64,000 nt of DNA from Solibacillus sp. FSL H8-0538 (GCF_038003525.1 NZ_JBBOPI010000001.1:2347001-2411000); one strand, 5' to 3'. Positions 7,742 to 17,404 are shown, counted from the first letter of the stretch. Made by a program: numbers and translations. The notes: generated from the letters alone by a model not told the origin.

Positions 7742-8604
7742 AGTACTTGTTCCCCTTCCTTTTTCGCTGATAATTTAAGCAACACTTGTTTCGCTACAAT
7801 AACAATTAATAATATGAGAATTGACGTGACAACGATTGTTCCGCCTGGTGCTAAATTTAAATAAAACGCACTAACTAAGCCAACCAATACTGATAGCTCT
7901 CCGAATAAAATGGCATAAATAATCGCTTCTTTAAAACCATTCGCAATGCGCATTGCAGCCGCTACTGGTAATGTCATTAAACTAGACACAAGTAAAATTC
8001 CTACAATCCGCATACTTGCTGCAATCACAAGTGCAACAACAACCATAAATAATAAATGGATCCATTTTGCTGGAAGTCCGCTCGCCTTCGCATATTCTTC
8101 ATCAAATGATAGCACAAATAATTCCTTAAAGAAGAAGAATAAAAATATGATTACGACAACAGCAATGGCAACAACGACCCATAAATCTTGGCGTGACACA
8201 GCTGACACCGAACCAAATAGATAACTCATTAGATCTGTACTAAAACCACTCGCAAGCGAAATAAAAATCGCACTAAGGCCAATTCCGCCCGACATAATAA
8301 TTGGAATCGCAAGCTCCTCATAATGCTTATAAAGACGGCGCAAGCGTTCAATTAAAATGGAGCCACTCACAGATGCAATAATTCCTAAATATATCGGATT
8401 TAGTAGCGCAAGTGCTGTTACGGACTGACTTAAATACAGACTCCCGGCAATTCCAGCAAGTGTCACATGTGATAGTGCATCCGCAATAAGCGACAGTCTT
8501 CGTACAACGATAAATACACCTAACAGCGGTGCGATCACTCCAATAATAAGCCCTGAGAAAAAGGCGTTTTGTAAAAATTCATAGTTTAGTATTGCTTCAA
8601 TCAT
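7738..8604 (-). CDS. znuB: Zinc ABC transporter permease
   Basis: A 288-residue ABC-3 family permease with about eight hydrophobic segments; GVIAPLLGVFIVVRRLSLIADALSH-type sequence near the N-terminus is typical of zinc/manganese permeases. It forms the membrane channel with ZnuC. It follows znuC by 16 nt and overlaps zur by 4 nt. The substrate-binding protein (ZnuA/AdcA) is not in the window. Zinc rather than manganese is inferred from the zur linkage. Confidence 0.92.
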   Translation of the reverse strand: MIEAILNYEFLQNAFFSGLIIGVIAPLLGVFIVVRRLSLIADALSHVTLAGIAGSLYLSQSVTALALLNPIYLGIIASVSGSILIERLRRLYKHYEELAIPIIMSGGIGLSAIFISLASGFSTDLMSYLFGSVSAVSRQDLWVVVAIAVVVIIFLFFFFKELFVLSFDEEYAKASGLPAKWIHLLFMVVVALVIAASMRIVGILLVSSLMTLPVAAAMRIANGFKEAIIYAILFGELSVLVGLVSAFYLNLAPGGTIVVTSILILLIVIVAKQVLLKLSAKKEGEQVL

Positions 8605-8620
8605 GTTTGCCTTCTCCTCT

Positions 8621-9367
8621 TTAGTGAATCTTTCTTACGGCGTGACCATACCAAGCATCTAACTCATTTTGCGAAATCGAGTCAAAGTCATTTTTATAGC
8701 CGTGGAAATGAATCGTTTGATTTAAACAAGCAACATGGCTAATGCGATTTGATACCGTGTCTACATCATGTGTTACTATAATCATCGTCATATTATGTTC
8801 CGCATTTAAATGCGCTAGCATATCATAAAACGCCTGCACATTTTCATGGTCAATCCCAACAGTCGGCTCATCTAATATGAGCAGCTTTGGTTCTGCCACA
8901 AGCGCACGTGCAATAAACACACGCTGTTGCTGACCACCTGATAGCTGACCAATATTGCGCTTCGCAAATTGCGCCATGCCCACAGATTGCAAGGCTATAT
9001 GCACTCGTTCATTGGCGTCTTTTGGCATAAGTTTAAATAGCCCGACTTTTTTCGTGAGGCCGCTTTTCACAACTTCCTCCACAGTTGCTGGGAAGCCGGA
9101 GTTAAAAGCATTCGATTTTTGCGACACATAGCCAATCAATTCACGGTTTTTAAACATATTCGCATTTTCTTCAAAAAGGTGAATTTCACCTGACATCGGC
9201 TTTAATAACCCTAAAATTAATTTTAGTAATGTGGATTTGCCCGAACCATTCGGGCCAAGTAAAGCAAGAAAGTCTCCCTCTTCCACACGGAATGAGATAT
9301 TTTTCAACACTTGCGTATAGTCATATTGAAACGACACATTTTTCAGTTCAATTAAAGTTTTTTTCAT
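8621..9367 (-). CDS. znuC: Zinc ABC transporter ATP-binding protein
   Basis: A 248-residue ABC ATPase: Walker A GPNGSGKST, signature LSGGQQQR, Walker B LLILDEPTVGID and an H-loop in IIVTHD. It energises ZnuB. The start at 9367 is preferred over an ATG at 9397 because GGAAAGAAGAG precedes it and because the upstream ATG falls inside the Zur box and lacks a ribosome site. First gene of the znuC-znuB-zur operon. Confidence 0.93.
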   Translation of the reverse strand: MKKTLIELKNVSFQYDYTQVLKNISFRVEEGDFLALLGPNGSGKSTLLKLILGLLKPMSGEIHLFEENANMFKNRELIGYVSQKSNAFNSGFPATVEEVVKSGLTKKVGLFKLMPKDANERVHIALQSVGMAQFAKRNIGQLSGGQQQRVFIARALVAEPKLLILDEPTVGIDHENVQAFYDMLAHLNAEHNMTMIIVTHDVDTVSNRISHVACLNQTIHFHGYKNDFDSISQNELDAWYGHAVRKIH

Positions 9368-9384
9368 TCGTTTCTCTTCTTTCC

Positions 9385-9405
9385 AATTCAAAATCATTAC
9401 GATTT
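9385..9405 (-). promoter_or_regulatory. Zur operator
   Basis: On the minus strand AAATCGTAATGATTTTGAATT matches 18 of 21 positions of the Bacillus Zur/Fur-type palindrome built on TCGTAAT-N-ATTACGA. It starts just downstream of the predicted transcription start of znuC, where bound Zur would block transcription. Confidence 0.75.
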
Positions 9406-9415
9406 ACAATTTGTT

Positions 9416-9444
9416 AGTATAGTTTACTTTAAATGCTTTGTAAA
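9416..9444 (-). promoter_or_regulatory. SigA promoter of znuC-znuB-zur
   Basis: On the minus strand TTTACA (9439-9444), a 17-nt spacer and TATACT (9416-9421) form a near-consensus promoter. The Zur box begins about 10 nt beyond the -10 element. Confidence 0.8.
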
Positions 9445-9470
9445 GGAAATCAACTTGAAAGGATGCGAAT

Positions 9471-9707
9471 TTGAATAAATTAGAATGGTTAGAAAATTTA
9501 CAGACGATGTCAGATGAGGAATTACAAAAATTTGCCCAGGGAGAAGGACTTAGTTTTTCGCTAAAGGAAATCAAGAAACTGCGAAAATTATTTCAGAATG
9601 CCTCCGTTACTTGGCTATTTACTGGCATACCAGAAGACGTATTTGTTCGTGCAAACGGAATTATCGGTGAAGACCGCCTTAAACGATTACAACGACTACT
9701 TCTATAA
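9471..9707 (+). CDS. Small hypothetical protein divergent from znuC
   Basis: A 78-residue charged, mostly helical protein starting at TTG (9471) with GAAAGGAT just upstream. It is rich in leucine, glutamate and lysine (for example LEWLENLQTMSDEELQKFAQ) and has no signal peptide or membrane segment. Not recognised. It diverges from znuC and shares the short promoter region, so zinc control is possible but unproven. B. subtilis has the unrelated-looking yqfT at a similar place. It converges on the dacC-like gene, with the terminator at 9722-9759 between. Confidence 0.68.
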   Translation: MNKLEWLENLQTMSDEELQKFAQGEGLSFSLKEIKKLRKLFQNASVTWLFTGIPEDVFVRANGIIGEDRLKRLQRLLL

Positions 9708-9721
9708 TAGATTATATCACT

Positions 9722-9759
9722 TAAAAAAAGAAAAGCGCCGGAGCAATATGCCGGCGCTT
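9722..9759 (-). terminator. Bidirectional-type terminator between the small gene and dacC
   Basis: A 9-bp GC-rich stem (AAGCGCCGG / CCGGCGCTT) with a 9-nt loop; the minus-strand side is followed by a T-rich tract, terminating the carboxypeptidase gene. It may also stop the convergent small gene. Confidence 0.85.
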
Positions 9760-9805
9760 CTACTATAAAACAGTAAACTCTAGGCATGAATTTGCTGTTT
9801 TCTCA

Positions 9806-11245
9806 TTAATAATTCGTAATAATCGATTCGACGACGCGGTCCATTGACTTAATAATTGTTGGATTTTTATTATCTGCCATTATCGAGAATGCAAAGGTGC
9901 GACCGCTTTTCGCTGTTACATAACCTGCTAATGTATAAACATTCGTAATCGAGCCCGTTTTTGCCACAACTCGCCCCCGTAATGCCGTCGCTGTAAAACG
10001 ATTGCGTAAGCTGCCTCCAACTAAACGATCCTTTATTCCACCAACTGGAAGCCCTTTAGAAAATACCGGATAAATTTCTTCGTTTCGCATATTTACTAAT
10101 AATAATGTTTGATTATTCGCTGATACCCGATTTTGGTGAGACATTCCAGAACCATCCTCTATCGACCACTTGTTCATTGCTAGGCCGATTGATGTACCAT
10201 AATCACTCACTACCTTTAATCCTGTCGCTGTATCGCCAACACCATATACTTCGCGCCCCATTGCCTTCACTAAAATATCTGCAATGCTGTTATTGCTTAA
10301 TTTAATAAATGTTGGATAAAGCGCTTTTAATGTTAACGAGTTTTTCGTATAAATTTTATTTGCTTGTTTCGGTACTTCTTTCTGACTCACAGTAGAATTG
10401 GAACGGAATTTCAATCCAGCTCCTTCTAAAATAAACTTGGCTGAATGTAATGTATTGATCGTCGGGTTTTGGAAGGTTACCCATTCCTTTGTTGAACTTC
10501 CTAAAGGTAAATTACCTGAAATGACGATTTCATTTGAGTTGTACTTACGTTTAATTGAGATCGTGTTTTTTAATCCTTTAGCTACGGTTTTCGCTTGATT
10601 AATGACTTTCATCCCGCTTAAATTTGGAATTGCTTCGTAGCTTACTGTTTTCCCTACTTTTGTTGACATGGCCGTAATAATAAGTGTACTTGCGTCATAA
10701 TCACTATTCGGTGACATCGTTAAAGCCGAAGTCCGTGCCGCAAAGTAATACGTTTCTTCTTTTGCTACAATACCCGGTGTTAATGTCGAACCCGAGAATG
10801 CACTATCATCCCCGTATATATGGCCGTTAATTGTGCGAATCCCTTCATGTTTTAACACTTTAGAAAACTGTAGAAAATCATCCTTTTGAAGCGTCGGGTC
10901 TCCACTCCCTTTTATGTATATATCACCATTTAAAACCGTATCCTCAACTGTTCCATCAATGTAAAATTCCGTTTTAAAACGGTATTCTTCCCCTAGTTTT
11001 GCTAGTGCCGCACTACCTGTTAATAATTTTAATGTGGAAGCTGGTTTCATCGCAGTATTACCGCCTTGCTCATATAATACTTTGCCTGTTTGTAAAGAAC
11101 GTAATGAAACCGTCACACTAGAAGACCCTAGATTTTTTGTAACCGCCTTATCCATAATGCTTGAGGCTACCGCTTCTATTGGCATAATCATCGTTGAAAA
11201 TGCTAGCATAAACATTAGGAATAGCATAATTATTTTCTTCCCCAA
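9806..11245 (-). CDS. dacC: D-alanyl-D-alanine carboxypeptidase/endopeptidase, S13 family
   Basis: A 479-residue exported penicillin-binding protein. A signal peptide covers residues ~1-28; the serine acyl-enzyme motif is ASTLK near residue 69, the SxN motif SNN near 317, and KTGS near 428. The long insertion between the first two motifs is typical of S13 (PBP4/DacB/DacC) enzymes, which trim or cleave peptidoglycan peptides. It has its own terminator, and the nfo terminator lies just upstream, so it is probably monocistronic. Confidence 0.9.
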   Translation of the reverse strand: MGKKIIMLFLMFMLAFSTMIMPIEAVASSIMDKAVTKNLGSSSVTVSLRSLQTGKVLYEQGGNTAMKPASTLKLLTGSAALAKLGEEYRFKTEFYIDGTVEDTVLNGDIYIKGSGDPTLQKDDFLQFSKVLKHEGIRTINGHIYGDDSAFSGSTLTPGIVAKEETYYFAARTSALTMSPNSDYDASTLIITAMSTKVGKTVSYEAIPNLSGMKVINQAKTVAKGLKNTISIKRKYNSNEIVISGNLPLGSSTKEWVTFQNPTINTLHSAKFILEGAGLKFRSNSTVSQKEVPKQANKIYTKNSLTLKALYPTFIKLSNNSIADILVKAMGREVYGVGDTATGLKVVSDYGTSIGLAMNKWSIEDGSGMSHQNRVSANNQTLLLVNMRNEEIYPVFSKGLPVGGIKDRLVGGSLRNRFTATALRGRVVAKTGSITNVYTLAGYVTAKSGRTFAFSIMADNKNPTIIKSMDRVVESIITNY

Positions 11246-11320
11246 TAAAATCCCTCTTTTCTCTGTTTATTATTATTATGAAATAAACTATTGCAATATT
11301 AAATAAATTATAATCAAAAA

Positions 11321-11353
11321 AAGTACCAAGAGTCCATCTCTCGGTACTTTTTT
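11321..11353 (-). terminator. Terminator of nfo
   Basis: AAGTACC and GGTACTT arms with an inner GAGA/TCTC pairing form a stem followed on the minus strand by a run of T, just after the nfo stop codon. Confidence 0.85.
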
Positions 11354-11357
11354 ACGA

Positions 11358-12245
11358 TTAGTCGCGCATAGCATCGATTAACTCTGGCTTAAATTCACCT
11401 GAGCGCAGCATGTCGATTTCATATTTATAAGGTGCCTTTTTGTTTTTCGCATCTGGACCAACAAAAGGTGTTTCCAATATTTTGGGAACGTGCATTAACT
11501 GTTCATGATGCACAATATATTTTAGTGCATCAAAGCCAATTTCACCAAAGCCGATGTTTTCGTGTCGGTCTTTACCAGCACCGCGCACATTTTTAGAGTC
11601 ATTAATATGCAATACTTTAATGCGGTCAATGCCGACAATTTTGTCGAACTCGTTTAATACACCATCAAAGTCATTTACAATATCATAGCCTGCATCATGC
11701 GTATGGCATGTGTCAAAACAAACAGATAGGCGTTCGTTATTTGTGACACCGTCAATAATTCGAGCGATTTCATCAAAGCTTCGGCCAATTTCTGTTCCTT
11801 TGCCAGCCATTGTTTCAAGAGCGATTTGCACTGAAAGTTCCAGAGACAATACTTCGTTTAAGCCTTCGACGATTTTAGCGATTCCAACATCTGCCCCTGC
11901 GCCAACATGGGCACCTGGATGTAGGACGATTTGTGTCGCTTCAAGTGCAGCCGTACGTTTGATTTCCTCTTGAAGGAAATCAACGCCTAGCCGGAACGTC
12001 TCTGGTTTGGTTGTATTGCCGAGATTAATAATATAGGGAGCATGGACAACAATATTGCTCATGCCGTTTTCTTGCATATGCAGAAGACCTTTCATTATGT
12101 TTAGCTCTGCAATTGATTTACGGCGCGTATTTTGCGGTGCACCTGTGTAAATCATAAATGTGTTGGCACCGTAAGAAAGTGCTTCTTCGCTTGCACCAAG
12201 AAGCATATGCTTACCGCTCATCGACACGTGAGAACCTAGCAACAT
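11358..12245 (-). CDS. nfo: Endonuclease IV (AP endonuclease)
   Basis: A 295-residue zinc-dependent TIM-barrel nuclease that cuts DNA 5' of abasic sites in base excision repair. Signature blocks are GSHVSMSG at the N-terminus, [49 protein letters not shown] and LHINDSKN, supplying the histidine, glutamate and aspartate metal ligands. It follows cshB by 12 nt and shares its transcript. Confidence 0.95.
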   Translation of the reverse strand: MLLGSHVSMSGKHMLLGASEEALSYGANTFMIYTGAPQNTRRKSIAELNIMKGLLHMQENGMSNIVVHAPYIINLGNTTKPETFRLGVDFLQEEIKRTAALEATQIVLHPGAHVGAGADVGIAKIVEGLNEVLSLELSVQIALETMAGKGTEIGRSFDEIARIIDGVTNNERLSVCFDTCHTHDAGYDIVNDFDGVLNEFDKIVGIDRIKVLHINDSKNVRGAGKDRHENIGFGEIGFDALKYIVHHEQLMHVPKILETPFVGPDAKNKKAPYKYEIDMLRSGEFKPELIDAMRD

Positions 12246-12257
12246 AAAAGAATCCCC

Positions 12258-13562
12258 CTAGTCATTATTACGGCGTGCTTTAATACGACGCTCGCGTTTT
12301 TTGACTTTTTCCATTTCCCATTTCATATTACGCTTGTAGCCTGGTTTAACTTTCTTCGGCTTACGTACTAATGCTTTGGCTTTGACATCAATTTCATTTT
12401 CTTGTTTCACACGATTTTTACGTTGGTGACGGTCTTTAAGATCTGTCCATTCACCATTTTTCACGTCTTTTTGAGCAAATGGAATACCCATTTTTTCAAT
12501 ACGCGCAATTGCATCCTCGTCCTCTGGTTGGAAAAGCGTAATCGCTGTTCCTTTTGTACCTGCACGCGCTGTACGACCTACACGGTGGATGAAGAATTCT
12601 AGATCCTCTGGAAGTTCGTAGTTAATTACATGTGAAATTCCTTGAATATCAATACCACGCGCAGCAAGATCAGTTGCTACGATGTATTGAAATTCAAGAT
12701 CACGAACTTGCTTCATCATTTTTTTACGGTCACGTGGACTTAAATCTCCGTGAATTTGACCAACGCGAATACCTTGCTCCGCTAGGAAGTTAGCTACTGA
12801 TTCCGCATTTTTACGTGTATTACAGAAGATCACCGCTAAGAATGGATTAATCCCTTTCATTACTTCCAGTAAACGTGTATTACGTGCTTTTGAACGAATC
12901 GGCACTAGAACAAAGTCAATGCCTTCTGCTACTGGCTTTTTGTCGTTCATATGGATGTGCACAGGTGCGTCCATATATTTTTTTAGAAATGGTTTTAAGT
13001 TCTCAGGAATTGTAGCTGAGAACACGTACATTTCTAGGTTTTCTGGCATATGTGAAGCAAAGCCATCAATTTCCTCAATGAAGCCCATATCAAATGCTAA
13101 ATCTGCCTCATCGACAACTAAAATAGGTGCCGTGTGTACAAGTAATGCATTTTCTTTTACTAGGTCACGAATACGTCCTGGTGTTCCTACCACGATCTGT
13201 GGCTGAGTTTTTAATTTATCGATTTGACGTTGTTTGTCTGTTCCACCAATAAATAATTTTGACTGAATGTCCGTTCCTTCAGTTAATTGGTTTAGCGCAT
13301 CAAAAATTTGTTGCGCTAGCTCACGAGTTGGAGATGTGATCACCGCTTGAACTTCTTGTTTTTCTTCATTAATACGTTGCACGATTGGCAATAAGAAACT
13401 ATGTGTTTTCCCTGTACCAGTATGCGCTTGTCCGATTGCACTCTTCCCTTTTAATACGAGTGGAATCATTTCTTTTTGAATGGGTGTCGGTTCTGTAAAT
13501 CCAAGTTTTGCAATGGCGTCCTGCAAAAATGGCTTTAAATTATAATCAGTATATTTCGACAT
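12258..13562 (-). CDS. cshB: DEAD-box RNA helicase
   Basis: A 434-residue ATP-dependent RNA helicase of the cold-shock CshB type. Motifs in order: TPIQ (Q motif), AHTGTGKT (I), PTRELA (Ia), VDEADL (II, DEAD), SATIP (III), VATDLAARGID (V) and HRVGRTARAG (VI). The C-terminal ~70 residues are very basic, suiting RNA binding. AGGAGG precedes the start. Identification as CshB rests on the nfo and yqfQ/ispH neighbourhood conserved in B. subtilis. Confidence 0.92.
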   Translation of the reverse strand: MSKYTDYNLKPFLQDAIAKLGFTEPTPIQKEMIPLVLKGKSAIGQAHTGTGKTHSFLLPIVQRINEEKQEVQAVITSPTRELAQQIFDALNQLTEGTDIQSKLFIGGTDKQRQIDKLKTQPQIVVGTPGRIRDLVKENALLVHTAPILVVDEADLAFDMGFIEEIDGFASHMPENLEMYVFSATIPENLKPFLKKYMDAPVHIHMNDKKPVAEGIDFVLVPIRSKARNTRLLEVMKGINPFLAVIFCNTRKNAESVANFLAEQGIRVGQIHGDLSPRDRKKMMKQVRDLEFQYIVATDLAARGIDIQGISHVINYELPEDLEFFIHRVGRTARAGTKGTAITLFQPEDEDAIARIEKMGIPFAQKDVKNGEWTDLKDRHQRKNRVKQENEIDVKAKALVRKPKKVKPGYKRNMKWEMEKVKKRERRIKARRNND

Positions 13563-13684
13563 TTTTCGTACCTCCTTACATCTATCCTAGTGTACCATAA
13601 TTCGTACATTTAGTAGACCATTTGCATATGATAGCTTTAATCCCCCCTAGCGTCAAATAGTAATTGTTATAAAGAAAGGAGAAT

Positions 13685-14143
13685 ATGATGCGACCTCCGT
13701 ATTTTTATCCACCAACGTATACGATGAATGCGTTCCAAATGCCCTATGCGGGTTTTTCGCCTTTTGCGATGAGACCTCCTATTCCAATGCAAGCGCCTTT
13801 TCCTATGCAACCGCAAATTCCAGTGCAACCGCAAATCCCATTGCAAGCGGCTACTGGTGCGATGCCAAGAATCGACAGCTTTCTAGCCAATGCCAATTCA
13901 CTATTTAATAATGCGCAAAAATTTACGCCATATTTTCAACAGGCAGCCCCAATGTTTAAAAATTTGCCTGCCTTATGGAAAATTTACAAAGGCTTTAAAG
14001 ATACACCAGCAGATTCAGATTTTGAATTAGAATCAACCGCGCCGCAAGCAACAGGACCTGCACAACCACAGCCACAGAGCCAAGTCCCATTAACACCTCG
14101 TCCATCTGTACCAAGAATTTACCAGCCGCCTTTTGATTTTTAA
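13685..14143 (+). CDS. yqfQ: YqfQ-type proline-rich protein
   Basis: A 152-residue protein with a very proline-, methionine- and glutamine-rich N-terminal third (short PIPMQAPF / MQPQIPVQPQ repeats), a central helical block around residues 60-100 (DSFLANANSLFNNAQKF) and a proline-rich tail. This matches the YqfQ family, which in B. subtilis lies between cshB and ispH as here and has no assigned function. AAAGGAG precedes the start. The proline-rich ends suggest low structural order. Confidence 0.8.
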   Translation: MMRPPYFYPPTYTMNAFQMPYAGFSPFAMRPPIPMQAPFPMQPQIPVQPQIPLQAATGAMPRIDSFLANANSLFNNAQKFTPYFQQAAPMFKNLPALWKIYKGFKDTPADSDFELESTAPQATGPAQPQPQSQVPLTPRPSVPRIYQPPFDF

Positions 14144-14169
14144 AAATAATAAAAATACAGCATGAACTT

Positions 14170-14198
14170 TTGTATTAAACGTGTCCCTCCGTTATAAT
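14170..14198 (+). promoter_or_regulatory. SigA promoter of ispH
   Basis: TTGTAT (14170-14175), a 17-nt spacer and a perfect TATAAT (14193-14198). It lies downstream of an alternative GTG start at 14181 for ispH, so that longer frame cannot be fully encoded by this transcript. Confidence 0.82.
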
Positions 14199-14231
14199 AA
14201 ATATACGGAAGCACGAAAGGAGTTCATACAG

Positions 14232-15200
14232 TTGAAAGTACTTAAAATCAATCCACGTGGCTATTGTTATGGTGTTGTTGACGCTATGGTCATCGCACGC
14301 AATGCAGCAATGGATAAAACATTACCTCGACCAATCTACATACTAGGTATGATTGTGCACAATAAACATGTAACAGATGCATTTGAACAAGAAGGCATCA
14401 TTACTCTTGACGGAGAAAATCGTAAAGATATTATCGAACAAGTGGAACAAGGAACGGTTATTTTTACAGCGCACGGCGTATCACCTGAAATTCGTGAAAT
14501 TGCTAAGCGTAAAGGACTTGTATCAATTGATGCTACATGTCCTGATGTAACAGTTACACATGATTTAATTAGGGAAAAAACGGCAGAAGGCTACGATATT
14601 ATCTATATTGGTAAAAAGGGACATCCAGAGCCCGAGGGAGCAATCGGTGTTGCACCCGACCATGTTCACTTAGTGCAATCAATAACAGATATTGACAATC
14701 TGAAGTTTGAAAATAAAAAGATTTTAGTAACAAATCAAACAACAATGAGTCAATGGGATGTTTCATTTTTGATGGATAGTTTAAAAGAGAAATTCCCGCA
14801 TATTGAAGTGCATAAGGAAATTTGTTTGGCTACTCAAGTACGTCAGGAAGCGGTTGCCGAGCAGGCTGGCGTTTCGGATTTATTGATCGTTGTCGGGGAC
14901 CCAAAATCAAATAATTCGAATCGCCTAACGCAAGTTTCGGTTGAAATCGCTGGCACACCGTCTTATCGTGTGGCCGATATTTCAGACCTTAAATTAGAAT
15001 GGTTGGAAGGTGTAGAAACCGTTGCTGTTACAGCTGGTGCATCAACACCAACACCGATTGTGAAGGAAGTTATTGCATTCTTAGAAAAATTTGACCAAAA
15101 CGATCCTGCTACACATGAAATTGTTCGTACAGTAACGCTTGATAAAATTTTACCCAAAATTAAAGAACCTAAGCCTGTCGAAAAAATTATGCCTTACTAA
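14232..15200 (+). CDS. ispH: 4-hydroxy-3-methylbut-2-enyl diphosphate reductase
   Basis: A 322-residue iron-sulfur enzyme making IPP and DMAPP in the last step of the MEP isoprenoid pathway. The three cluster cysteines are seen in GYCYGV (near residue 12), DATCPDV and KEICLATQ; histidines sit in VHNKHV and TAHGVS. The TTG start at 14232 was chosen because AAAGGAG lies 8-9 nt before it and the promoter ends at 14198; the longer frame from 14181 overlaps the -10 region. A perfect palindrome follows the stop. Confidence 0.94.
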   Translation: MKVLKINPRGYCYGVVDAMVIARNAAMDKTLPRPIYILGMIVHNKHVTDAFEQEGIITLDGENRKDIIEQVEQGTVIFTAHGVSPEIREIAKRKGLVSIDATCPDVTVTHDLIREKTAEGYDIIYIGKKGHPEPEGAIGVAPDHVHLVQSITDIDNLKFENKKILVTNQTTMSQWDVSFLMDSLKEKFPHIEVHKEICLATQVRQEAVAEQAGVSDLLIVVGDPKSNNSNRLTQVSVEIAGTPSYRVADISDLKLEWLEGVETVAVTAGASTPTPIVKEVIAFLEKFDQNDPATHEIVRTVTLDKILPKIKEPKPVEKIMPY

Positions 15201-15203
15201 TTA

Positions 15204-15247
15204 AAAAGGGAACCTAAACTATTTTAAAATAGTTTAGGTTCCCTTTT
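15204..15247. terminator. Bidirectional terminator between ispH and the 15252 gene
   Basis: A perfect inverted repeat with 22-nt arms centred between 15225 and 15226 (AAAAGGGAACC ... GGTTCCCTTTT) with T tracts on both strands. It serves the converging ispH and yqfO transcripts. Confidence 0.92.
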
Positions 15248-15251
15248 AGCC

Positions 15252-15470
15252 TTATTTTTCACAATTAAATTGATACGATGTCGTGACGATAAAGCCACCT
15301 TTTTCGACGATTGCCTGGCCGCCCTCACTCTCACAATTTGTAACCAGCAAATCAATTTGTTTATTATAAATAACTGACATAGCTATGGTGAAACCTAGTC
15401 CGATAATGGCAATAATTCCACCAATAACAAGCCACGCTCGGGCATTATTTCGTTGTTCATTTTGTTCCAT
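15252..15470 (-). CDS. Small membrane protein downstream of yqfO
   Basis: A 72-residue protein with a hydrophilic N-terminus (MEQNEQRNNARAW), one transmembrane helix at residues ~13-33 and an extracytoplasmic tail with two cysteines (near residues 46 and 70) that could form a disulfide. AAGGGGAA precedes the ATG and yqfO ends 12 nt upstream, so it is the last gene of the trmK-yqfO operon. No family was recognised. Confidence 0.7.
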   Translation of the reverse strand: MEQNEQRNNARAWLVIGGIIAIIGLGFTIAMSVIYNKQIDLLVTNCESEGGQAIVEKGGFIVTTSYQFNCEK

Positions 15471-15482
15471 TTCAAATTCCCC

Positions 15483-16604
15483 TTAAATGAATGTAAACGG
15501 CTCTGTATGAATTTGGGATTGAATAAATTCTACTGGCAATTTTTTCTCTGAACAAAGCGTTGCCATTTTCTCAACAACACCTTTGATCATCACTTTTTCT
15601 ACATGATGACCTGGATCTACAATGCTCAGTCCTTGAACCTCTGCATCTTGCGCCATGTGGAAGCCGATATCACCTGTAACAAATACATCTGCACCGGCAC
15701 GTTTTGCAGTACGGATATATTTATTACCATCACCACCAACAACCGCTACCTTTGATACAAGCCCTTCAACAGGACCTACTACACGCACACAAGGCACGTC
15801 TAGCTGCACTTTAACGAACTCCGCGAACTGCTTTAATGTCATTGGCTCAGCAAGCTTTCCAATGCGTCCTAAGCCCTGTTCGTTCGTTTCAAGCGCCATG
15901 ACAAATAAATCATACGCTGGCTCCTCATATGGATGTACGTTTAACATTGCCTTCAATACTTTATTTTTCATCCAAGTTGGAAACACGACTTCAATTTTTT
16001 GTTCTGTCTCCTGTTGTACCTCACCAATTTCACCAACGAACGGATTCGCGCCTTCAAGTGCTCGGAAGCGCCCTTCACCTAATACGCTAAAGCTACATGT
16101 ATCATATTGACCAATTTGGCCTGCACCGGCTGTAGCAAGTGCCGTACGCACAGTTGTCGCATACTCCACTGGTACAAACACAGCGAGCTTCATTAATTGC
16201 TCACTATACGTATGCTCTAAAATTTGACGTTGCTGCAATCCTAGTGCGTCTGCTAATAAATCGTTCACACCACCTTGTGCAACATCCAGATTTGTATGTG
16301 CCGCATAAACAGCGATATCATTTTTAATAAGCTTTTCATACAATTTGCCTTGTGGGTTGTCCGTTCGTAAATTCGCCAGTTTGAAGAAGATCGGGGGGTG
16401 ATGTGCAATAATTAGCTCACATCCCTCCGCAATCGCCTCCTCTACAACAGCATCAGTTACATCTAGCGTGACAAGGACCTTAGTTACTTCTTTATTTAAT
16501 GTACCAATCGCTAGTCCAATCGGATCATTTGGCATACATGCAAGTTTTTTTGGCGACCATGATTCAAACAATTGAATGATTTCATTGCCATTTACTTTCT
16601 TCAT
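15483..16604 (-). CDS. yqfO: Nif3-like dinuclear metal-centre protein (YqfO)
   Basis: A 373-residue Nif3/GTP cyclohydrolase I type 2 homologue. The N-terminal AHHPPIFF motif near residue 67 and the C-terminal DPGHHVEK supply metal ligands; a CutA/PII-like insertion (roughly residues 130-230) separates the halves, as in Bacillus YqfO. The biochemical role remains unsettled in the family. It overlaps trmK by ATGA, the conserved arrangement of Firmicutes. Confidence 0.9.
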   Translation of the reverse strand: MKKVNGNEIIQLFESWSPKKLACMPNDPIGLAIGTLNKEVTKVLVTLDVTDAVVEEAIAEGCELIIAHHPPIFFKLANLRTDNPQGKLYEKLIKNDIAVYAAHTNLDVAQGGVNDLLADALGLQQRQILEHTYSEQLMKLAVFVPVEYATTVRTALATAGAGQIGQYDTCSFSVLGEGRFRALEGANPFVGEIGEVQQETEQKIEVVFPTWMKNKVLKAMLNVHPYEEPAYDLFVMALETNEQGLGRIGKLAEPMTLKQFAEFVKVQLDVPCVRVVGPVEGLVSKVAVVGGDGNKYIRTAKRAGADVFVTGDIGFHMAQDAEVQGLSIVDPGHHVEKVMIKGVVEKMATLCSEKKLPVEFIQSQIHTEPFTFI

Positions 16605-17296
16605 GCAAGCGCCTCCTGTACGAGCGAAATGAGATGATTTAATTCTGCACGTTTTGCTTCAATTTCAGCTGTTGCATCTGCTTTTTCAATTGATGTTAGT
16701 ACACGCTGCCAATTTGCCACTTCACGGCTCCATTTTTGTACAAAAATATTCGTACGATTCGCAAGCAACTGCTTCCCTAATAGAATTTCGGCTTCTGTTA
16801 ATGCCATTGCACCTCGTTGTAGTACTAATACTTCATACACTTTCTCATCTTCTTCTAAAATCACTTCATCTTGTAAAGCCCAACCATTTTTTAACGCCCA
16901 TTCACGAATGACTTTCGCATGAATATTTGGTTGAAGGATTAAGCGTGTCACAGATTTCAAGGCCCCTGGATGCTTTTCTAAAATCGACACAATTAATGGA
17001 CCACCCATACCAGCAATCGTTACCGTATCAACACGATCCGACTCCTCTATAGCAGCTAACCCATCTGCCATACGAACGATAATTTTTTCAGTTAGTTCTT
17101 CTGTACGCACTTGACGCACCGCCGATTCATAAGGACCCTTTACAACCTCGCCAGCTACTGCACGTGCAGCGATGCCTTTATGAATTAAATAACACGGTAA
17201 ATACGCATGATCACTACCAATATCTGCAAGTACTGCTCCTGTTGGAACAAAGAACGCTACCGATTCTAGTCTTTTTGAAAGCTTTTGTGCATTCAT
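16601..17296 (-). CDS. trmK: tRNA (adenine-22 N1) methyltransferase
   Basis: A 231-residue class I methyltransferase: VLADIGSDHAYLP at residues ~20-32 is the SAM-binding motif, with VTIAGMGGPLI following and RLILQPN near 150. TrmK methylates A22 of tRNAs in Gram-positive bacteria. The C-terminal ~70 residues are helical and charged, as in the family. It overlaps yqfO. Confidence 0.93.
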   Translation of the reverse strand: MNAQKLSKRLESVAFFVPTGAVLADIGSDHAYLPCYLIHKGIAARAVAGEVVKGPYESAVRQVRTEELTEKIIVRMADGLAAIEESDRVDTVTIAGMGGPLIVSILEKHPGALKSVTRLILQPNIHAKVIREWALKNGWALQDEVILEEDEKVYEVLVLQRGAMALTEAEILLGKQLLANRTNIFVQKWSREVANWQRVLTSIEKADATAEIEAKRAELNHLISLVQEALA

Positions 17297-17360
17297 AATT
17301 TATTACCTCACTTAAACATTTTCGCTAAATTTCAGCATTCCTCTTCTATTATATAAAAAA

Positions 17361-17395
17361 ATAAATCCTTAGTCGCCTAAACAACTAAGGATTTA
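17361..17395 (-). terminator. Terminator of cccA
   Basis: AAATCCTTAGT and ACTAAGGATTT arms (11 bp, 10-nt loop) with a T-rich tract on the minus strand, directly after cccA. Confidence 0.88.
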
Positions 17396-17404
17396 CAAAA
17401 AATA

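Noticed and set aside
14181-14231. Upstream GTG start of ispH
   Set aside because: It lies between the -35 and -10 boxes of the ispH promoter and lacks a ribosome site.
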